Origin: CAZIWW01 sp964543275 | GTDB taxonomy: Bacteria; Patescibacteriota; Minisyncoccia; Moranbacterales; UBA11712 | Reading direction: 5' to 3' | DNA length: 7,067 nt | NCBI GenBank assembly: GCA_964543275.1 | Contig: CAZIWW010000035.1 | Location: forward strand, 1 to 7,067 | Part shown: positions 4,736-7,067 of the stretch, piece by piece | Layout: each line of letters starts with the position of its first letter | How positions within the stretch are numbered: position 1 is the stretch's first letter | Position numbers and translations under genes: made by a program | The notes under the pieces: generated by a model | Told to the model about the DNA's origin: nothing | Databases searched by the model: none | Seen by the model: only the letters and a program-made list of their open reading frames with translations

Positions 4736-6532
4736 TTAATTATTTATCCGGGAGGTCAGTGACTGAAATTCATTCATTAAAATTTTTACCGCCTCTCTAT
4801 CTCCATTCGCTTCAGCCGTTTTAATATCCCGCGACAGCCGGAGCACTTTCTCTTTCAATTTATTCTTAGCAAGCCGCTTAACGCAATCTCTTAGTTCGGT
4901 TACGGGATCGGCTGCATTTGGCTGATGCTCAAATTGAACTTCAGTCTCAAAAGCGACTTCGTTAACAAGCTTTATATCTTCATAGTCAGCAAGAGCGCTT
5001 CTAATCTTGTCCAGAGTGTAATCCGCTTTGTTTTTTTTGATCACTTCTAAAATGTTCCTCTCCGCCCTGCCTTGAAAATAATCGACGTTGATAGATTTTA
5101 CTTCTCGGCGACTTTCATCGGGAAAATTCAGCAGTAAGCCCAAGATTTTTCTTTCTAAAGAATAACTTTTGTCTTTTTGTATTTCTTCCCGTCTTTCTTT
5201 TTTCCATATTTTTTTCTCTTTCAGTCCCGCTGTTTTTAAAACATCCATCAGCACTTTCTCGTCTATATCCAACCTTTCAGCCAGAGCTTTAACCCAGCAT
5301 GCTTGCTCGATTGGACTCGCGATGTCCTTGATGATATTTAGCAATTCTTGAGCAATTTTTTTCTTTTGCCGCGGATCCCGCGAATCGTAACGGGAAAAAG
5401 CGTCTTCAAAATAAAACTCCATTATTCCTCGCGCTCCTTCAACCGCCTTCTTCCATTCTTTCTCATCTTCCTTAACGCAGTCGGCCGCATCCTTGCCGGC
5501 TGAAATAGAAATCACTTTAATATTTAAGTCGTTCTTCAAAGCTTCCTTGGCGCTTCTTCGCGCCGCCGCTTGTCCAGCTTCGTCCATATCAAAACACATC
5601 TTCAGGTTCTCCGTGTAACGTTTGATTATTTTTATCTGCTCCGAAGTTAAGGCCGTGCCGCAGACCGCGATGGTATTTTCAAAGCCAGCCTGGTGTGAAG
5701 CGACCACGTCCGTGTTACCTTCAACCAAAATCGCTTCGTCTCTTCTTTTTATTTCAGTCTTGGCTAAATGAAGGCCATAGAGAGTCCGACTCTTATCGTA
5801 AAGCACGGTTTGGGGAGTATTGACATATTTAGCGCTAGTTTCATCTCCGCCCGGCGCTACTCGCGCGCTAAAGCCAACCGGGCGACCCATAATGTCAAAG
5901 ATGGGAAATATAATTCGATCTCGAAAGCGGTCATAACTTCTTGATTCTTGATTCTTGATTCTTGATTCTTCCTCCGCTTTCTCCACTAGTAACCCAGTCT
6001 GCGCGATCTCCGGAAACTTGTATCCGCGTTTAGTCAAAAACTCCAGCATGTGTCTCCAGCCTTCAGGAGCGTACCCCAAGCGAAACTTTTTTATGGTTCC
6101 GTCCTTAAGTCCGCGCTTTCGAAGATAAACCAAGACCTTTCTGCCGCCTTTGCCAGCCCACAAATTTTTCTCATACCACCTGGTAGCTAGTTCTAAAATA
6201 GAATACAATCGATTCTTGTCGGCCACGCCCTCCTCTCGCGGACGGGAAAATTTTTCCAGCCTTACTCCAGCCTTCCGCGCCAGCGTCTCCAGCGCCTCTT
6301 TAAAATCCAGCCCCTCTATTTCCATCACAAAAGAAAAAATATCTCCGCCCTTTCCGCAGCCAAAGCAGTGCCAAATCTGCTTTTCCTCGCTGACCATAAA
6401 AGAGGGAGTCTTCTCATTATGAAAAGGACAAAGAGCCTTGTAATTGCTCCCCGCCTTTTGAAGTCGTATGTACTCCGAAATTAAATCGACTATATTTATG
6501 CGGCTTTTTACCTCTTCAACGTTTGAATTCAT
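4736..6532 (-). CDS. dnaG: DNA primase DnaG
   Basis: The replicative primase, which makes RNA primers at the fork with the DnaB helicase; 598 residues from the ATG, a typical length. In the numbering of the 599-residue TTG reading, the CHC2 zinc domain has Cys36, His39, Cys57 and Cys60 (CPFH and CFGC). The catalytic core includes SYDRFRDRIIFPI (about 200-212). The TOPRIM domain has Glu272/Asp276 (LVEGNTDVV), CGTALTSEQ, Asp316/Asp318 (FDMDEAG) and the GKD motif near 347. A helical, charged C-terminal part (about 450-599) matches the helicase-interacting region. The adjacent in-frame TTG at 6533-6535 would add one Met; ATG is preferred. An AG-rich stretch (AGAAAAGA) lies a few bases upstream. 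Between LLVE and SYDRF there is an extra loop of about ten residues relative to E. coli, encoded by a 7-base tandem repeat. It is probably cotranscribed with rpoD. No rpsU is visible upstream. Confidence 0.97.
   Translation of the reverse strand: MNSNVEEVKSRINIVDLISEYIRLQKAGSNYKALCPFHNEKTPSFMVSEEKQIWHCFGCGKGGDIFSFVMEIEGLDFKEALETLARKAGVRLEKFSRPREEGVADKNRLYSILELATRWYEKNLWAGKGGRKVLVYLRKRGLKDGTIKKFRLGYAPEGWRHMLEFLTKRGYKFPEIAQTGLLVEKAEEESRIKNQESRSYDRFRDRIIFPIFDIMGRPVGFSARVAPGGDETSAKYVNTPQTVLYDKSRTLYGLHLAKTEIKRRDEAILVEGNTDVVASHQAGFENTIAVCGTALTSEQIKIIKRYTENLKMCFDMDEAGQAAARRSAKEALKNDLNIKVISISAGKDAADCVKEDEKEWKKAVEGARGIMEFYFEDAFSRYDSRDPRQKKKIAQELLNIIKDIASPIEQACWVKALAERLDIDEKVLMDVLKTAGLKEKKIWKKERREEIQKDKSYSLERKILGLLLNFPDESRREVKSINVDYFQGRAERNILEVIKKNKADYTLDKIRSALADYEDIKLVNEVAFETEVQFEHQPNAADPVTELRDCVKRLAKNKLKEKVLRLSRDIKTAEANGDREAVKILMNEFQSLTSRINN
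5938..5968. repeat. Four perfect 7-base repeats inside dnaG
   Basis: TTGATTC occurs four times in tandem (5941-5968), with a partial unit before it. On the coding strand this is GAATCAA x4, encoding ESRIKNQES, about residues 190-198. Seven bases is not a multiple of three, so a one-unit slip would frameshift dnaG, while a three-unit change would add or remove seven residues. Confidence 0.95.
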
Positions 6533-6601
6533 CAAAAATTCTTTTCTGCCAACTTGCCTTATATTACACTGCTTGCTCTAAATTATTTCACCAGCTCGTG
6601 G

Positions 6602-6697
6602 AACATGGAACACATAACATAGAGTATATCAAACGACCAGCAACTTACGTCTGCGCTACATGCTATGTGCTATGTTGCTATGTGCTGTGTGCTGTGT
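6602..6697. repeat. Heptad-repeat inverted repeat upstream of dnaG
   Basis: The left arm is AACATGG, AACACAT, AACATAG (6602-6622). The right arm is GCTACAT (6655-6661), GCTATGT (6662-6668, 6669-6675, 6677-6683) and GCTGTGT (6684-6690, 6691-6697), in 7-base register apart from one extra T at 6676. AACATAG (6616-6622) pairs with CTATGTT (6670-6676), and CACAT with ATGTG further out. It lies in the gene-free upstream region and would fall in the dnaG leader if transcription starts upstream of it. Confidence 0.75.
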
Positions 6698-6788
6698 TTA
6701 GACAATTCGAATACAATTATTTCGCTGTTTTAATTCTATCATTCATTTTATTCCGGATTTTCAAACTTTACCCAACTGTATGTTAATT

Positions 6789-6808
6789 AGGCACGGGCGG
6801 TGCCTTTT
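6789..6808 (+). terminator. Terminator-like hairpin
   Basis: AGGCAC (6789-6794) pairs with GTGCCT (6800-6805) around a GGGCG loop, followed by TTTT on the plus strand. No plus-strand gene leads into it, so its role is unclear. On the minus strand it lacks a U tract. Confidence 0.3.
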
Positions 6809-6856
6809 GGACAAAATTCGAACCTATTTTGAACAAAATCCTGATGTTGACTTTTA

Positions 6857-6879
6857 ATTGCCGCCCGTAGGGCGGCAAT
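6857..6879. repeat. Perfect GC-rich hairpin
   Basis: ATTGCCGCCC (6857-6866) and GGGCGGCAAT (6870-6879) form a perfect 10-base-pair stem with a GTA loop. No T tract follows on either strand. It abuts the left direct repeat of the candidate mobile element. Confidence 0.6.
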
Positions 6880-6886
6880 CCCACCC

Positions 6887-7041
6887 AGCGTTTCCGCCCG
6901 CCTTCGCTTCGCTTCCGCCGGGCAAAACAGAAAAATTTTCTAAACATTTCTTTAATCGCGCGCCTGCAAAAATTTTTTCAATTAAGGAAAAGAAAATTTT
7001 TCTGTTTTGACATTCTGATAACGCAGAATTGCGGAAACGCT
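6887..7041. mobile_element. Candidate miniature transposable element (MITE-like)
   Basis: This 155-base element begins AGCGTTTCCGC (6887-6897) and ends with the exact reverse complement GCGGAAACGCT (7031-7041). It is flanked immediately by the 8-base direct repeat TCCCACCC (6879-6886 and 7042-7049), as expected for a target-site duplication. Inside, a 19-base perfect inverted repeat (6923-6941 with 6991-7009) extends by another ten pairs (6947-6956 with 6981-6990, one G-U) after a 5-base bulge. A small hairpin pairs ATTCTG (7012-7017) with CAGAAT (7024-7029). There is no coding capacity. Any mobility would need a transposase from elsewhere. The ends are not recognised as those of a named insertion-sequence family. 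Confidence 0.55.
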
Positions 7042-7054
7042 TCCCACCCCCAGC

Positions 7055-7067
7055 CCCGCTTCGCGGG
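7055..7067. repeat. GC-rich hairpin at the window edge
   Basis: CCCGC (7055-7059) pairs with GCGGG (7063-7067) around a TTC loop. The window ends at its last base, so it cannot be judged whether a T tract follows. The whole stretch 6536-7067 shows no convincing gene on either strand. Confidence 0.4.

Noticed and set aside
6602..6697. Short repeats that could suggest a CRISPR array
   Set aside because: The units are 7 bases long, contiguous and degenerate, with no spacers of 25-40 bases and no cas genes in the window.
6570..6765. dnaG promoter: minus-strand TAGAAT (6733-6738) with TTGAAA (6759-6764)
   Set aside because: The hexamers are 20 bases apart, too far for a standard sigma-70 promoter, and other AT-rich candidates closer to the gene are equally weak. 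No call made.
6523..6786. Plus-strand open frame of 87 codons upstream of dnaG
   Set aside because: Its translation is dominated by the heptad repeats (runs of Cys, Tyr, Val, Leu), it overlaps the dnaG start, and it lacks a ribosome binding site or recognisable domain.
6809..6845. TTCGAA within a small stem (CAAAAT/ATTTTG), suggestive of a tRNA T-arm
   Set aside because: The stem and loop sizes do not fit a T-arm, and no D-arm, anticodon arm, acceptor stem or CCA end could be found around it on either strand.
6896..6923. GCCCG/CGGGC hairpin with CTTCG repeats as a separate regulatory RNA
   Set aside because: Only five base pairs around an 18-base loop, and its base overlaps the terminal inverted repeat and the long stem of the candidate mobile element, so it is better treated as part of that element.

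Overview
The window looks like a metagenome scaffold from a bacterium of the Candidate Phyla Radiation (Patescibacteria), perhaps Parcubacteria. This is inference. It rests on a dnaG-rpoD pair of bacterial type, small membrane-anchored C39-like and lysozyme-like proteins of the sort common in that group, no convincing Shine-Dalgarno sequences, AT-rich spacers full of short repeats, and an internal run of 100 N. The standard genetic code suffices throughout. The window opens inside the 3' end of a 23S rRNA gene and closes in a hairpin, so both edges may be scaffold ends.

Left half, plus strand: the 23S rRNA tail (1-65) is followed at once by an intrinsic terminator, with no 5S rRNA after it. 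Then come three genes for membrane-anchored, outward-facing enzymes: a C39-like cysteine peptidase (244-1062) and two paralogous lysozyme-like proteins (1290-2220 and 2380-3165). Together they look like a small cell-envelope set. The first lysozyme-like gene is interrupted by the N run. It reads cleanly on the far side if the true missing length is 159 bases, as in its neighbour, so the apparent frameshift is an assembly artefact. The two paralogs share identical DNA at both gap edges but are diverged outside, which suggests gene conversion of the catalytic core. Sigma-70-type promoters with TAGAAT -10 boxes precede this pair. One of them runs into a perfect terminator about 15 bases past the predicted transcription start.

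Right half, minus strand: dnaG (primase) and rpoD (primary sigma factor) lie in the conserved order of the bacterial macromolecular-synthesis operon, separated by a 79-base spacer that contains a hairpin. RpoD carries a remarkable N-terminal tail in which 36 of the first 70 residues are Lys or Arg and none is acidic. DnaG contains four perfect copies of a 7-base repeat in a surface-loop position.

The spacers hold imperfect inverted repeats built from degenerate 7-base units of different sequence (156-208, 1087-1212, 3189-3325, 6602-6697). The last 500 bases have no gene but are rich in hairpins. They include a candidate miniature transposable element (6887-7041): 11-base perfect terminal inverted repeats flanked directly by an 8-base direct repeat, enclosing a stem of about 29 base pairs.
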